From the NCBI RefSeq assembly GCF_900496995.4, contig NC_044009.1, forward strand, positions 46,298,005 through 46,362,004: a DNA stretch of 64,000 nucleotides, written 5' to 3'. A program made the translations under genes and the position numbers. Under the pieces are notes generated by a model. It made no database searches and was not told the DNA's origin. It worked only from the letters and a program-made list of their open reading frames with translations. Positions 11,207-24,400 of the stretch are shown one piece after another. Numbering within the stretch: position 1 is the stretch's first letter; the number at the start of each line of letters is the position of its first letter. Source of the DNA: Aquila chrysaetos chrysaetos. Its lineage: Eukaryota > Chordata > Aves > Accipitriformes > Accipitridae.

Positions 11207-13210
11207 CTAAGTACTTCATATTACAGAAAGTGGGATCCTTTGCTATAAGGCACAAGTAATTCTCCATGATTTAAGAATAATAAGCTTTGTCCACACATAG
11301 AAATCATCTTGTCAGTTATTAACTATGTCTTGTGCCACATAGCATGTTTGCTACAGGAATTCGAAGGCTGGTCAGTGGCTTCATGTGCCAAAGTTTCTTT
11401 CTTGCTGTGCGCTCTCACTGAATGAGAGTGCCACTCTTACGCTGATATTTAAACTCTTTTTATGTAACCCTCCAAAATGTGCTCACACCAGTAATTATAT
11501 TCCCAATGGAATTAGATCTAATGTAAGCAGTTTTTAAAAAGCAAAAGATAGACTATTATAACAGAATGCTATTTTATCCATGGAGAAAACTATTCTTACA
11601 AATTATTTACAGGTTTTAAAAGACATTATTATAAATCCAAACATATAGATTTTCCATATCTTTAGTGCAGTCTTATAAAATTCCATAAACCGTGTTATAC
11701 AGGCCACAGATTCAGGTCACAGATTTTTAAGTACATCGGAAGATAGCACATTCTGCCCTTCACTTTCAGGGAAGTTAAATGGATAGCTACCCAAAGGCCA
11801 TTTTTATATGGCAGCTAACACAGAAGTCTGTTGTGTGTAGGGTGTATTTTATTATTCCTCCCTTCTTCCCTCTCTTCCCATCCCATTAGTTGAAAGGTAT
11901 CGTTTATCTTTGAAAGACTACAGATCTGAGAATTTGAGTACTTTGTTGTGACTATTCAGATGAACAGTGAGAATAATTTTCTGAAAATAATATTTCTGTT
12001 CTTTATAGGAAATGGAGAAAAAATAAGCATGAATGTACTGTATATTTTTATGCAAATGAATGCAACAGAAATAATCACACAGTCATATGCTCCAAGTACT
12101 CATTTGCATGTCTATATTCAACATCAGTTTGCAATCTGCAGGAAATTTTTGTTTGCATTCCAAGGGCAAACTGAGGTTTGAATGTGCCAGGAAAAGCAAT
12201 GCGTGCTGGTTTGAAATTTACAGTTCTGAAGGCTTTGTCTAGTCTGCATGGCATTAATATGAATGCTCAGTTTATTCCAAATGATATGCCTCTAGAAATC
12301 ATCAGAGCCTAAGACATGAAATAAAGCTGTATTAAATCACACTGCGGTCAGCTAAATTATTTTTCTTAAACATTTCCCTCCATTTGAAATGTTTTTTCCA
12401 TAGCCCTTTTTATGATCTTCTGTCAGAACTCTGCTATTACTCCTATAGTTTTCTTTACTTTTTTTCCTGTGAACACTGTTGTATTCTGTAGTGGGTTCAC
12501 TAAAGTATACAGCTGATTCAATGAGTCAAGTCCTTTGTACAAAGGGCTATTACTTAATATCCATGAAGACCAAATTCTCTTTTTTCCTAAATACAGTATA
12601 TTTGATCTTTTGTAACTTTTAAGGCTCATGTGGTATAAAGCACTGATACATGTAAAATTACTAGTTTGTTTGTAGGTACAAAAGTTTTGTCAGGAATCCT
12701 ATTTACACTTATCACAAAATTTCATGTCAGATATGTATAATCCTAAAACCTTATTTTTTATTTGCTAACACAACAAATTTCAGCCATCATCTAATATCCA
12801 GACAGTTCTTCAATTCAGCTTCAATTTTAAATTACCACTCAATACAAGAAAATTGTTTGGTTTTTTAAATTTGACAAAACCAGATATCTAATATGTTTAA
12901 CATATAGAATGCACATACTTTAAAGTAACTTACATACTTCTATTTTAAAAGGTTTTATACCTTTTTGAACATCCAGCCCTTTACCCCCCAAAATCCCTGA
13001 TGTAACATTACTGACAAATTGTTGATATACATCTGAAGATTTGCTGACATATATATATATTAAAAATGTATGTAAAAATACTTCATGTTCATCCAAAAAC
13101 CTGAAGACTAAGCAGAGAAAACTACCTACACTTCTTCTGTATTTCTATTTTTAAGGTTTTGAAAGCATATAATACTTTTAATGGTGTTCAGTTTTATAAT
13201 ACCATCTTAC

Positions 13211-13254
13211 CTCAGATCTCTTGTTCCATGTTTTTAGCATTGTTGTATTTAACC
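13211..13254 (-). other. Possible relic upstream exon of MAP3K19
   Basis: A 44-base minus-strand segment with a strong donor (GAG then GTAAGA) and a TTAAG acceptor. It has no recognised homology. Joined in phase with the 14.7 kb candidate it runs into a stop, which fits either a dead gene or a false exon. Confidence 0.2.
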
Positions 13255-14704
13255 CTTAAAAATCAAAACAGATGAAATGTTACATTTATATTCTTAAACA
13301 GACTACAATTTTCATTTATAAATTAATTTCAAACTGTAGGGTTCTGGGGACAAAGAATCTGTCTGATGTGTGGTTGCAGGACTGTGCTATAAATCTGCTA
13401 TGCAGAAGAAAGTTCTAAGTTGAAATTTAATTGTGATACTGAACTTTACAATTCAAATTTCTACAGAAAACTATAAAATATGATAATTTAAAAATACTTC
13501 GACTCTAATAATTTAAGCAAATATTTCTCCTCAATTTCAGATGTTTGCTAACTGCAAAATGTGGCTAATTAATATTGCCAGTATGAGGAAAAAAGTGAAA
13601 GAGATGCCATCATGGCCCCACTCCAGCTACGGAGAATTACACTTTACATTTTGTGGGCTCAGTTTCATTATACAGAGTAACAGGAATGGTGAAGTCTGTC
13701 ATTGCTTCTCTTTATCTCCTTCATCCTGCAAATACACACACACATATAATTAAAGAAGAGGATCACATGGCTGAAGACTACGTGAAGAAGTGTGATGTTT
13801 CATCTGGAATGCTAACTGATTTTTACTTGGAAACCATGCCACTTGTTGATCTGGCCACAGCCTGGATGTTGGTGCTATTTGGCTAAAAGGCAAAAATAAA
13901 AAACCAAGATACAGCGTGAAAATAAGTGGAAGGAGCCTACTCAGTTCAAATAATCATATGACTGAAGAATAATGTGAACAAGAAGTTTGTAAGATCCAAG
14001 AATACCAAAGTATGTTTTCTTTCTTCCCCCATCTGGGAAGTTGTGGCTGTCCCTGGAAGCATCCGATTGCAATGCCAGAGATTGACTACAAGTGAGAATG
14101 AATGACAAACAATGTAAACCAAGCAACAATAGGAATGGAAAAACATATTGCCCACCTTCCCCTTCTTGACAAAAACCGATTGCTGCCAGTATGTATTTTT
14201 TATGAATCATCAGGAAAGGGTGTCAGAAGAATTCTGAAGACCAGATGTGCTTTTGTTATTTAAAAAATATGCTATGGTCTGCCTGAAAGAATAGAGGCTG
14301 TGTGGACAAGCCTCAGATTTCTGCCACCTCGTTTCTGCAGAATGAAAAATCCAAATACAGAAAAAGATTAAAACTGTGACTGAAAAGAGGTACAAAAACA
14401 TAGTCTAAGATAATCTTAAAGCTGTATGCAAGACAATTGTCTGGTTTTAGTAGGTCAAATGCTGTTGTAAAACCATATACCATATGTTTTTTCATATTGT
14501 ACCAAATAATTTGTTCATCTAGTGCAATATCCTGCCTCCAGCAATGGCTGATAATTGACATTGGGAAGACAGAAACACTACACAACATATATAGCTGTAT
14601 ATAAAGTCTGGCACTAAGGAAATCTTTTCTTACTCATAGACTACTACCTGCTTTTTCCCCATTTTTGCATACCCAACTGCAAATTATATATTAATATTAC
14701 TTAC

Positions 14705-14763
14705 CTGCTTTTTCCTAGAGCTTTGTATGACTGATGCATTTCTTTCATTATCTTATCTGCATT
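14705..14763 (-). other. Possible relic upstream exon of MAP3K19
   Basis: A 59-base minus-strand segment between a good acceptor (CTCTTCAG) and a consensus donor (CAG then GTAAGT). It has one open frame, reading NADKIMKEMHQSYKALGKS. I do not recognise the peptide and it is not in the human MAP3K19 sequence as I remember it. Position and strand make an old MAP3K19 5' exon possible. Confidence 0.28.
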
Positions 14764-17700
14764 CTGAAGAGCAACAACACTTCCACAATGTGCAACAATA
14801 CATTCTTATTTGCATAAAAGCCGTATAATTCACTGACCAGCAATACAATGCAAATGCAGTTATTTTTGGACACTAAAATATTATTATAAAGAAATACAGG
14901 AAGTAACTCAGAAAAAAAGAGCATGTTTCATTTGACTAATGTACCTATACTAACTTCCTGTTATAATTTTTGGAAATGTGAATGCATAAATCTAAATTAT
15001 TTTTCATTATTTAGGTAAGTGTATTAATTCAATGTGCTATAAAAGCAAAGAACATCTAAAAAAATTCCAGTTACAGCTCCTATTTCAATAGAACAGAAAT
15101 ATAAGAAAAATCTTGACAGGAAACTCTACAAAAGTAGAGCATTTAAAAATAGGAAAGCTGTTGAAACCAAAACAAATCTTAGGACTTTTCAAAGGTGGAA
15201 AATAACTCTGAGTTTGATCTCAGATTTTTTTGTGGTTGCTTGGTTTTGCCAAGTAGCCAGATTTCAAGTTAACATTGTTCTTTTTCTTCTTCAGATCCCA
15301 CATATTACACTTTATATGTATAAATATTGGTTAGACTACCTTCTTTGCTTCTCCTCTTATTTTGTTGGTTGTCAGACATACTGTCCTTAGATGTATTAAG
15401 GTCCAGAAATGTGAAAAAATGTTTTGTTAATTGATTTCCAATTCACATGTACAAAGTAGTACTTCATATTTCATTACTTCAGAGCCATAAGTAAGACAAA
15501 AGCAACATTTTAAAAGTACTTGAAATTATTAAAAATGTTATAATTTAACATTCAATGCCCTGTCCTGCGAATACACAGAACCAAACAGTCCAGACACAGT
15601 TTTTATTGCTAAAAACTCAACATATGCTATTTTGAATAAGACATGAAAGCTGTCAGTATTATTTTGCTGATATCAACCTCACTGTTGGACTAGAAAGTCA
15701 ACACTTCACATTTGGGAGATAATTGAATTTTTAACGTATTACTGAGAAACCAAATCTGAATTAAGTGTGTATCTTTCTCTACTTGGTCAAAACTATCTCT
15801 CAGCAAAAAAGGTTTGACATCCAAAACTTTCTGAGCACAGAATAGCTTGTACACTGTAGCCTCAAAAAATCTCTTTGATAGCTTATTCCAAGGAAACATG
15901 AAGTCAACTGGAATCTTTCTACAAATTTCAGAGAAGTATGTAATTTACTTTGTTAATAACTTTTAAGCATCTTGAGAAGTAATTGTCCCATAATACAGTC
16001 TAATTTTAAACATATGTTCAAAATTTAGCTGGGCATTTTCCTCTACAAAGCCAGTGTGTCCAGGCTGATTTGACTGAAAACATTAACAAAAATCACATTG
16101 ACATCAACAAGGTATAAATTTCAAACTTTATCCCAGACCTATTATAAATTCATAAATACATGAATGGCAATGTATTATCTCTGAAAATTTACAAAGGTAA
16201 AGTTTTGAGGTGTTTAAAAATTGTACACCTTATAAAAAATAACTGGCCATTATGTTGCTGACTCTTTTGTTGCCATTGAATTTTTGTTACCTGTGCCAGG
16301 CATCTGACTGAATTTGATATAACCAAGAGTCACCAGCAGAGACAGAGCTAGCCTACTAACTTATTAGTAGTAAACTTCTGTTTCTCACTTAAAACTATTA
16401 CATTGTCAGAAACAGTATCCTAACTATGAGTGTACCTTTCTATGAGCATCTTAGTACCTCTGTATGTTTAGAAAAATATATTATTCAAATTGTACTACAT
16501 TTATAAAACCAAAACACCTTAAAGCTTACGTAAAATTACTATTACAAACATTGGATATTTTAACTCCTGGTTGTTGAGAGACGTAACAATAGCTCAAGGA
16601 AATGAGTTACAGAGCTATCCATGTACCATCTGTAGTCTGGCACCATTAACTGCTGGCCTTCTATGAGGACATATGAGCTCTCTACACCTACGTGAGAGGC
16701 TTAAAAGAGAACTCCATCAGGATTCCCAAATAATGCTTTGATATATTTAGCGATCAGTTTTCCAACCTTGAACCCTTCCATATAGAGATTAACTCATCCA
16801 TAAATAATTGCTTGCATATTCAAAGTTACGCTTTTACAGTATTTCTAAATTCAGGCAGAAACAGAAGTAACAATAATGTTGATTGTGAGTACTTGTGCCT
16901 TGTATTTTCAGTTTAACTTAATAGGATTTTTGAGATCTACAAGCCCACAATAGCAAAGTCAAACAATAAACATTTGAAAAAGGTGATCTGAGGAACTTAA
17001 AACAGCAAGTATTTTCTCTCTTTGTACATTTATTTTCTACACCTTATGTTAACAATTGTATGCAGAAGTAACAGTAGACAGCTAGGTGCTTGTCCAAACT
17101 GACAGCAAAGTCATAGTCTACAAAGCAGGTTGTATGAAAGTAGTTTAGTTGCAGTGGAATGCTACAGTTCTTGCAGAAAAGAAAATGCTTGGGGAAACTT
17201 AGACATCCGTTAGCCTTATTACTGACTTCAGTGGGACCGAGATTTCACAACAGTTTAGATCTTAAAGCATATACTTGTGAAGCAGAACATGTAGATTCTT
17301 TTCTCACACCTAGCATGGATGCTTGGATCATCTTAGAAAGCTATCTAAGCTCTATAAATATTTTTTAACATAGAAAGAAAACATGCTAATTATCTAAATG
17401 TGTAAAGTTTTTCAATATAGTAATTCAGTGGGTCATATTTATTTTTGAGATTGTTTTCATAAATAAAACACAGTATGCATTTTGAATTAATTATACTGTT
17501 CATTTAAAACTTTCTCTCTACTGTATCTGTATTCCTAACTGTAGCTGATCTAAATGGCGTTTCTTTCTGAAGAAAAGGGTATCTTTTGGTAAAAAAAAAA
17601 AAGCTGATAGTTGCTGAAAAACACTGAAAAGATCAAAATAGATTAACCCCCTCCCCAGACTTTTAATTGGAAATGCCACCATTGTGATTTTAAGTTTTAA

Positions 17701-20068
17701 GGCTGTTTCATATTACTCTTAGCCCCTATGCTGTATCATCTCTAAGGCATTACTAAATTCCCACAGTGGGAACAAGCTGTCCCCAAACATTGTTTTTTCC
17801 AGACAAAGATGCTTTTATTAGGGTTTACCCTTAATTAGAAGATTGTAATGAACCTTTCCCGCAACTAATCAGCAACAGCTGTGGGAAAGGAGCTAGCTGT
17901 CAGCCTCCTGGTTAATATAGCTGTGTGTGGGCAATATTGATCCTGTTTACAGTTGACACTATTCCTGAATATGGTAAGTGTACTGTGAGCTGTTTCACGA
18001 TTATGAAAATATCAACCCTCTTTTCTAAGATTAAACTCAAAGATTAACAATATCACAAGATGATAGTAGCATAAACAACACAAAACAATCACAAATTGCA
18101 GACTCTTAAAGAAGAAACATGAGAGGATGAAGTCAAAGGATTTGAAGATTTGAAATTCTAGGCAGCTAATTCTTAAAATAAAATTAATCTCAATTAATAG
18201 TTCTGATGGATTTGGGACTCTTTCTGAAAAACATAGTGAACTTCTGTTTCTCAAGTGACAAGAACACATAATGTAATTAAAGATAGTGAATTGAAATTAA
18301 TAAAAGAAAATACAATCATGAATATTGGTTAGTATCTGTATTAAAATGTTTCCCAGTGTCTCTATTATTTAATAAATAACTTAATAGTTTTAAAAAATAA
18401 ACCATGAAATACATAAGATATTGTACATAAAATAACTAAGATAGATATCTTATGTGTATGAATGTACCTGAATGAATATGAATATACATTTAAACATACA
18501 TGAATAGCAGTGTCAAATTCTTACATTGGGTAACTCTGGGTGTTAGAGAGGAATATTATAAAGTCCATAGTGGAAAATTATGTAATAATATGCCCATAAG
18601 AAATTTTTTTCCTACTAGCTAATCAAGAAGTATGTAATATGACACTTTATATCTTTTACATTGGTATGTTCCCGTTAATATTATTGAATGGGCTCTAACT
18701 TTTTACACAGCATAAATATCTTACTCCTTTCTGGCTTATGTGAAATGTTCTGTTGTACTGACATAATTGATATAATGTGGCAGTGGGTTCTCCTATTTAA
18801 CCATGTAAGAAATATATGTTATGTTCATTTAAAACAATTATCTTTCACAAAAATGTTTCCATTCTCTTGCCTTTAATTTGCTGCGATACATTCTCCCCTC
18901 ACACAAAAATATTGCATAACCACCACATACATACTACCAAATCAAGCTGGTTTAGAACTTAATTCATATGGTAGGCTAAAAGAAAGGTCTGTTTTTTAGA
19001 AAATTATGTTTATGTTCATTAAATCCATAGATAGGTAGAACTATGAAAAATAGGGCACCTAGTGGCTCTTATGTTGCTGATTTCTTTATAAAACTTTATT
19101 TTCTCTCTGCTCTTTTACTCACATGCGTATTTTTACTCCATTGCTTGTCTTTACATCACTCAACTGAATAAAATACTCTGGTTTATACATCTTCCACACC
19201 TAGTAGTACATAACATTTTCAACATTCATTATAAATTTTATTACAAGTTATTCCTAACAGCAATCTTGGGTACTACTCTGGCAAAGTTTTTTCTTAATTT
19301 AACCCTGGCAATGTTTTTTCTTAATTTATTCATAAATACCTATTTTTTTCCTTTGCAGCTGAGCTCAGGGCTCTCAGTAGTACTACTCATGTACAGGGAA
19401 AAACCACCTAATGTCAGAGTACTACCAATGGTAAGATGTATGCAACAGATGGAAAGTAACAATCAACGTAGCTGTCTGTCCCTAAGGAATTGTTCCATTT
19501 CAAAGTCACTACAGAGGTCAGTGGAAATGAAGTGCCTATGTGGCTTTTGTTGGACTCAGTAGCATTTTGTCACTCAATACTGCTAGTCAGGAAAAGAATT
19601 AGGTTTTTTACTTGGAAGCATGCAGTAGCCTTCCCAAGAGACTCATACATTTATCGTACATGAAATTAACTTTTATAACAATTTTATGTAACACTTTTTA
19701 CTGAGGAATGTGCTTTAATTTATAGCTATGTAACAGCCAGACATCAGACAGTATTGTCATTCTTAGTTTACAGAAGAGGAAACAGAGGAAAATTGAATGA
19801 CCAATAGCTACCTTTGAATGACCTATAGCTGATGACCAAGGTCATCCAATTAACTGTGCAAAAGTAGCTATAGAAGTCAGCATTCTTGATTTCTCATTCT
19901 TATGCTAAACACCAGATAATCCATTAAAATGTTTATCCCATTATATAGTCTGTTAAGAGTCATATTAGATGGTGAACTTCTCGAAACTTTTTTTTTTTTG
20001 GATACACAAAAACCCCTTCAAAATAATAACTGAAAAGGTTCCATAGAAAGGCATAAACAACATCTTAC

Positions 20069-20310
20069 CTGGTGCTTCAGTAGCGAAGTGTGAAAGAGGC
20101 ACAGCAACCCAAAGATAAGTTAAAGAGCATTTTTAGCTCACTGCTGTCTTCCTTTGCTGGACAGCAAGGAATTCAAACAGTAATTACATATACTTTGATT
20201 TTATTTTCGGCATGTTTTTCTGACTGCGGAGCACGTAGTACTTATTACCGAGGCAGGCGCTCCCGCAGGCAAATCCTCCAGGCAGCTCCTGCTACACGAG
20301 GCTGTTGAGT
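20069..20310 (-). other. Possible relic first (5' UTR) exon of MAP3K19
   Basis: A perfect minus-strand donor (CAG then GTAAGATG) ends at 20069. The segment above it leads to an X-box palindrome at 20320-20333 and increasing GC content. It would be the natural place for the MAP3K19 start, head-to-head with RAB3GAP1. The upper boundary is a guess and no long frame is present. Confidence 0.3.
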
Positions 20311-20319
20311 TTACACCAC

Positions 20320-20333
20320 GTTGCCGAGGCAAC
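20320..20333. promoter_or_regulatory. RFX-type X-box palindrome
   Basis: GTTGCCGAGGCAAC: two perfect GTTGCC half-sites in inverted orientation with a 2-base spacer, the consensus bound by RFX factors that drive ciliary genes. It lies 1.1 kb upstream of the RAB3GAP1 start codon and about 250 bases upstream (minus strand) of the donor at 20069. Confidence 0.6.
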
Positions 20334-21423
20334 TCCAACCCCCCCGAGGGCATTCTGCTTGGAGAAGTTTAATTCAAAGAGCAGTAGTGACCTGTGAAAA
20401 TATACACAGTTGAACTAAACGGTAGCTTTTTAAGCTCTAATCACAAGACAGTTCTCCCAGCACCCAACGCAAAGCGTATTTCTTTCTTCTGTTTACCTCC
20501 ATTTATGCTTTCAGTACCTTATCTATTTCTACATTATTTTAACTTTGCATTCAGTCTCCTCACCTACACACTCCCCATTACTCATGAATAGTTTTTTATC
20601 TCCTTGCTGGCAGCCTTAAACGGCAGACTTCAAGGATACTTTTTTTTTTTTTTTTAAGTAGCAGACTGTGCTAAGGGGGGAGAAAGGATAAAAGAGAGGG
20701 AAGAAAGGATGAAAGAGATATAGCTGGGCTCGGGCTGACTTGAAGGAGTTTTGAAGGGAACTGGTTTGCTGGATGCCAGAAGGGCTTGGACGCCGTCGCC
20801 GGGGACACGGCTGCAGGGTTGCGCAGGCCAGAGAGGGGAGGCGCAGCCCGCTTTGTTTTAGGCTGGACCGGGAACGCCGGGCCTGGGGGACACCTCACCT
20901 CCCGGCTGACTGAAAAGGGGAGTATCACTCTCATGTCTGCCGGTACCCGGCACAACCGGCCTCATGGTGACAAGCCGCGACACCAGTCACGCCCCGGTAC
21001 CCCGGCACACGGCGACCCAGCCGGTAAGGCACTTCGTTTACCCTCTCGGGCTGACGGAGCCGGAGAGCGTCTGGGAGCAACCCACTCCTCAGCTTGGCAC
21101 CGCCGTGAGGTAAACCGGCCCAGCGGGAATCTCCTCAGCAGCCCCCGTGAGGCACTTCAGCCAGCCGCGAGCGCGGGAGGGCCCTGCCGGGGCGTCCCCT
21201 CTTGCGGCGGGCCTGAGGGGAAGGGCGCCCGGGGGACCGGGGTGGGGAGGGGCTCCGCTGCCGCGGAGGGCAGCCGGGCTGGGGGGGAGACCGGCCGGGA
21301 CGGTCCGTGAGGAGGCGACCAGCGGCCCCGGGGAGGGACGGCTCGTACCGCCCTCCGCCGCTTTCCCGTGAGCCTCTGCGCCCGGCGGCGGAGTGCGGGG
21401 GGGTGTCCCGGCAGCGGCCCAAG

Positions 21424-21441
21424 ATGGCGGCGGACAGCGAA
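21424..21441 (+). CDS. RAB3GAP1: RAB3GAP1 coding exon 1
   Basis: Encodes MAADSE. The ATG is in a good Kozak context (AAGATGG) and matches the family start; the donor is GTGAGT. The 5' UTR extends upstream into the CpG island. Confidence 0.96.
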
Positions 21442-24400
21442 GTGAGTGTTCCCCCCTCTCCTCCCCTGCGCTCTCCGCCGAGGCGGTCTCCCCGCTCACT
21501 GCTTCTCCCGCTCTCTCCCCGCAGCCCGAGTCGGAGGTGTTTGAGATCACGGACTTCACCACCGCCTCCGAGTGGGAGAGGTAGGTGCTGCCGCCGGTCC
21601 CGCTCCCCTCACCGCGGACCGTGGCGGGGGCTCTGCCGTGTTTGCCCCGGCCCGCTCCTGCTGAGGGGAGCCGGGGGGCCGGGTTGGGCGGGAGCCGGTG
21701 GCAACCCGGAGCCTCGTCCCGGCCGTTCCGGCGTGTGTCCGCGGCGGGGGCTCAGGCCGTAGCTGATGAGTTGGTTAAGAGGATCTAGTCAAGCTCTTTC
21801 TGAACTTAGTGAAAGGTCTGGCTTAATATCTACTTGCAAGGGATTAGAATCAACATCTAGAAGGCTTCTGTGTTTTTTTGAGTAGCTGCCTGATTATTAA
21901 AATAGTCATCTCCTAGCTGAAGCCTTTAAAAGTTAGTAGGACAATGCGTTCTTAATGTATTATTTTTTAAAATGCTTTTTCCAGTGACCATGTCTATGAC
22001 AGAAGAAGACAGAGATTCCAAGCGCTGTGTTTTAAATCTGAAATTAGTTTATAGTTTTGTGTCAAATGCTTATTTATCTGTGAACAATCCTCCTAGCAGT
22101 TGCTGCAAGTAACTATCATCTGAAATGTAAACATAGGAGGACCATTTTATTTGTACAAGGAAGCAATTTCTCCGTTTTTATTGCGATACTTGGGGGTTTT
22201 TTGTTTGTTTGTTTTATAAGGAAAAACATATTGCTGGCTTTTAGGGAGCTAAATTATAGTACAAGCTTAGTGTTCAGCAAATATTAATGTCTTTTCCCCT
22301 CCCTAATAGATTTATTTCAAAAATAGAAGAAGTGTTGAATGACTGGAAACTTATTGGGATTTCTTCAGGCAAACCTCTAGAAAAGGTCAGTTGCTGCTTC
22401 TGAATTTTCTTTTAGAATTTGAATTGCTAGCTAGTAATAAACACGTATGTTACGTGTATTGCTGTTTTCTTAGGTGTGGCAGATAATGATTTGTATTAGG
22501 GAATTTTGCTTGTAAAAGTGGCAATTTGACAAACAGTTCCTGAAGATTTATTGGTGGGCTGTCTGCCAGACAGGCTACTTCCCTGATAAAGTTGGACCTT
22601 CGTATAGGGCCAAGTGATTTTTTTATTCCCAGTTTTGAATCTGGAAATGTGGTTGAAGCTGTTCTCAATTCTTAAGGAGTTTCTTTTTGCCCTGCCTTGT
22701 GCCTTTGTCACACCTGACATACTTATGATTGAGGATTGTGTAGTACTAGTTGTGACTCAGTATGTTTCATAGATCGGAGAGATTTTTTTCAAAGTCTAAT
22801 TAGAGCCTTTGTAGCGCTTTCTCAGTCCTGTAAAATGCAGAAGAAAGTGCTGAGCTCTTCTGCGTACTAGTGCAAATAAATTCAGCTGGTCTGGATTAAA
22901 TGGCTGCTGTGTTTCCAGAGGAATTTTATGACTCTTAATTTTAGTCAGGGTACAGAGTATTCAGAACAAAAACTTATGTTATCTAATTAACTAGTTTTCA
23001 ACCTTAGCTGTCCCTTAGCATGTAGGAACATGTCTTCTTTTCTAGACCGGACCTCTCTTCTTCGTTTCTAGTGAGAAGACACCCTTTACGGATCAAAGGG
23101 TTGTCCAAGTTGCTTGGTTTTTTTACTAGCAGTATACAATTCTGTACAGTGATGTTGATTTTTTCCTAGAAACTTTCCTATGCCATATTTTTGTTTAAAA
23201 ATTAATTATCCTTACATACAGGAGTTTTGCAAATTATAGAAACAAAATCATTTATCAGCAAAAGCGTATTTGGAGTAAATATTAAAGTAGTAGTTGCGTA
23301 GAATGGTATAGATATAGATAAAATCCCAGGTGGGCAACTTCGGTCTTTGGGCAAAGTTGAGGATGCATATGCCTAAGATGCGTAGTTGTATATGAGAGGA
23401 TATATCTGCCTCTTCATTGCCATATAATTCTGAAGACTTCTCAGGGGAATGTCTGGTCCTTGAAATGAACATGATTATTGGCAACATAGATTTTAACATT
23501 CAGCTACCTTTATAATGAAGGGCTTTAATAATTGTTTTTTTGAAATTAAACCGTGCTTACCTATTTAAGAATAAATATTTAGCAGTAGAAAAAGATGAAT
23601 AAATAGATCGTGTTGGCAGTATACTTTTTAACGCTTACAAATGTTAACCTAAATTTATGTGATCAAATAATATCTTTTTTTTTTTATGCAGGGTGTATAC
23701 ACCACAGGAGTGTGGGAGGAGAAATCAGATGAAATTTCATTTGCAGACTTCAAATTCTCAATTACCCATCATTTTCTTGTACAAGAACCCAGTGACAAAG
23801 ATGGGAAAGAAGAACCGGTAGAAGGTAGCACGTAGTTCTCTTAGGACATGTATCTCTAAGGATATGACAAAAGACAATTTCAGAATGTGGAATTCATAGT
23901 GCATTGATTTGCTTCTGTGTGAAATTTTCTGGGATCTGATGGGTGTGATCTGACATTTCTGCTTTTAGTAGGCTTTGCATTCATCAAATTGCTAATATAA
24001 GTAAATTTTAAGTCAGCTGAATGGATGCTGATGCTCCTATGTATCAATTTTTTTCACAGATGCCCTTCCTCTGCCTATGCAGGACTTGCTGTGCATGAAC
24101 AATGACTTTCCTCCTAGAGCTCACTGTCTGGTAAGATGGTACGTATACTGTCTCTCATCTTTAATACAAATAAGCATAGCAATTGAAAAATCTTCAGTGC
24201 TGGCACAATCACTTGTATATTTTTTTTCCATCAAGAGTTAAAGCTCAAGTAAAATGATTCTTTGTACTGGACACAGGAAAGGAGTGCAAAAAAAGCCCAC
24301 CATAGTGGGCCTATCTTTACTTCCCCCCACCCCCCCCAATGTTTTTTTTTCTGAATTTCATAGACTAACCAAGCTTTTATATTTGTAATATTTAGATGCG

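Larger units (their letters stand above)
11207..20060. other. Non-coding stretch, former 5' introns of MAP3K19 or intergenic
   Basis: About 8.9 kb of AT-rich DNA without any recognisable protein domain on either strand. Its reading frames are short and look like chance. Two weak minus-strand exon candidates (13.2 and 14.7 kb) are listed separately. A compact block with paired transcription-factor-like motifs at about 17.83-17.96 kb is described in the findings. Imperfect short tandem repeats occur near 19.28-19.33 kb and 19.79-19.84 kb. Confidence 0.6.
20770..21780. promoter_or_regulatory. RAB3GAP1: CpG-island promoter of RAB3GAP1
   Basis: About 1 kb of strongly GC- and CpG-rich sequence in otherwise AT-rich DNA. 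It starts near 20.77 kb, covers exons 1 and 2 and fades in intron 2. No TATA box is evident, as expected of a housekeeping promoter. Overlapping long frames on both strands here (for example 20786-21310 and 21089-21562) are a by-product of the composition. Confidence 0.85.

Noticed and set aside
13541-14588. Cluster of 60-90 residue frames on both strands
   Set aside because: No domain, low complexity in parts, overlapping on opposite strands; taken as chance.
20786-21788. Several long overlapping frames on both strands (Arg/Pro/Gly-rich)
   Set aside because: They come from CpG-island composition, which depletes stop codons; only exons 1 and 2 of RAB3GAP1 match a known protein.
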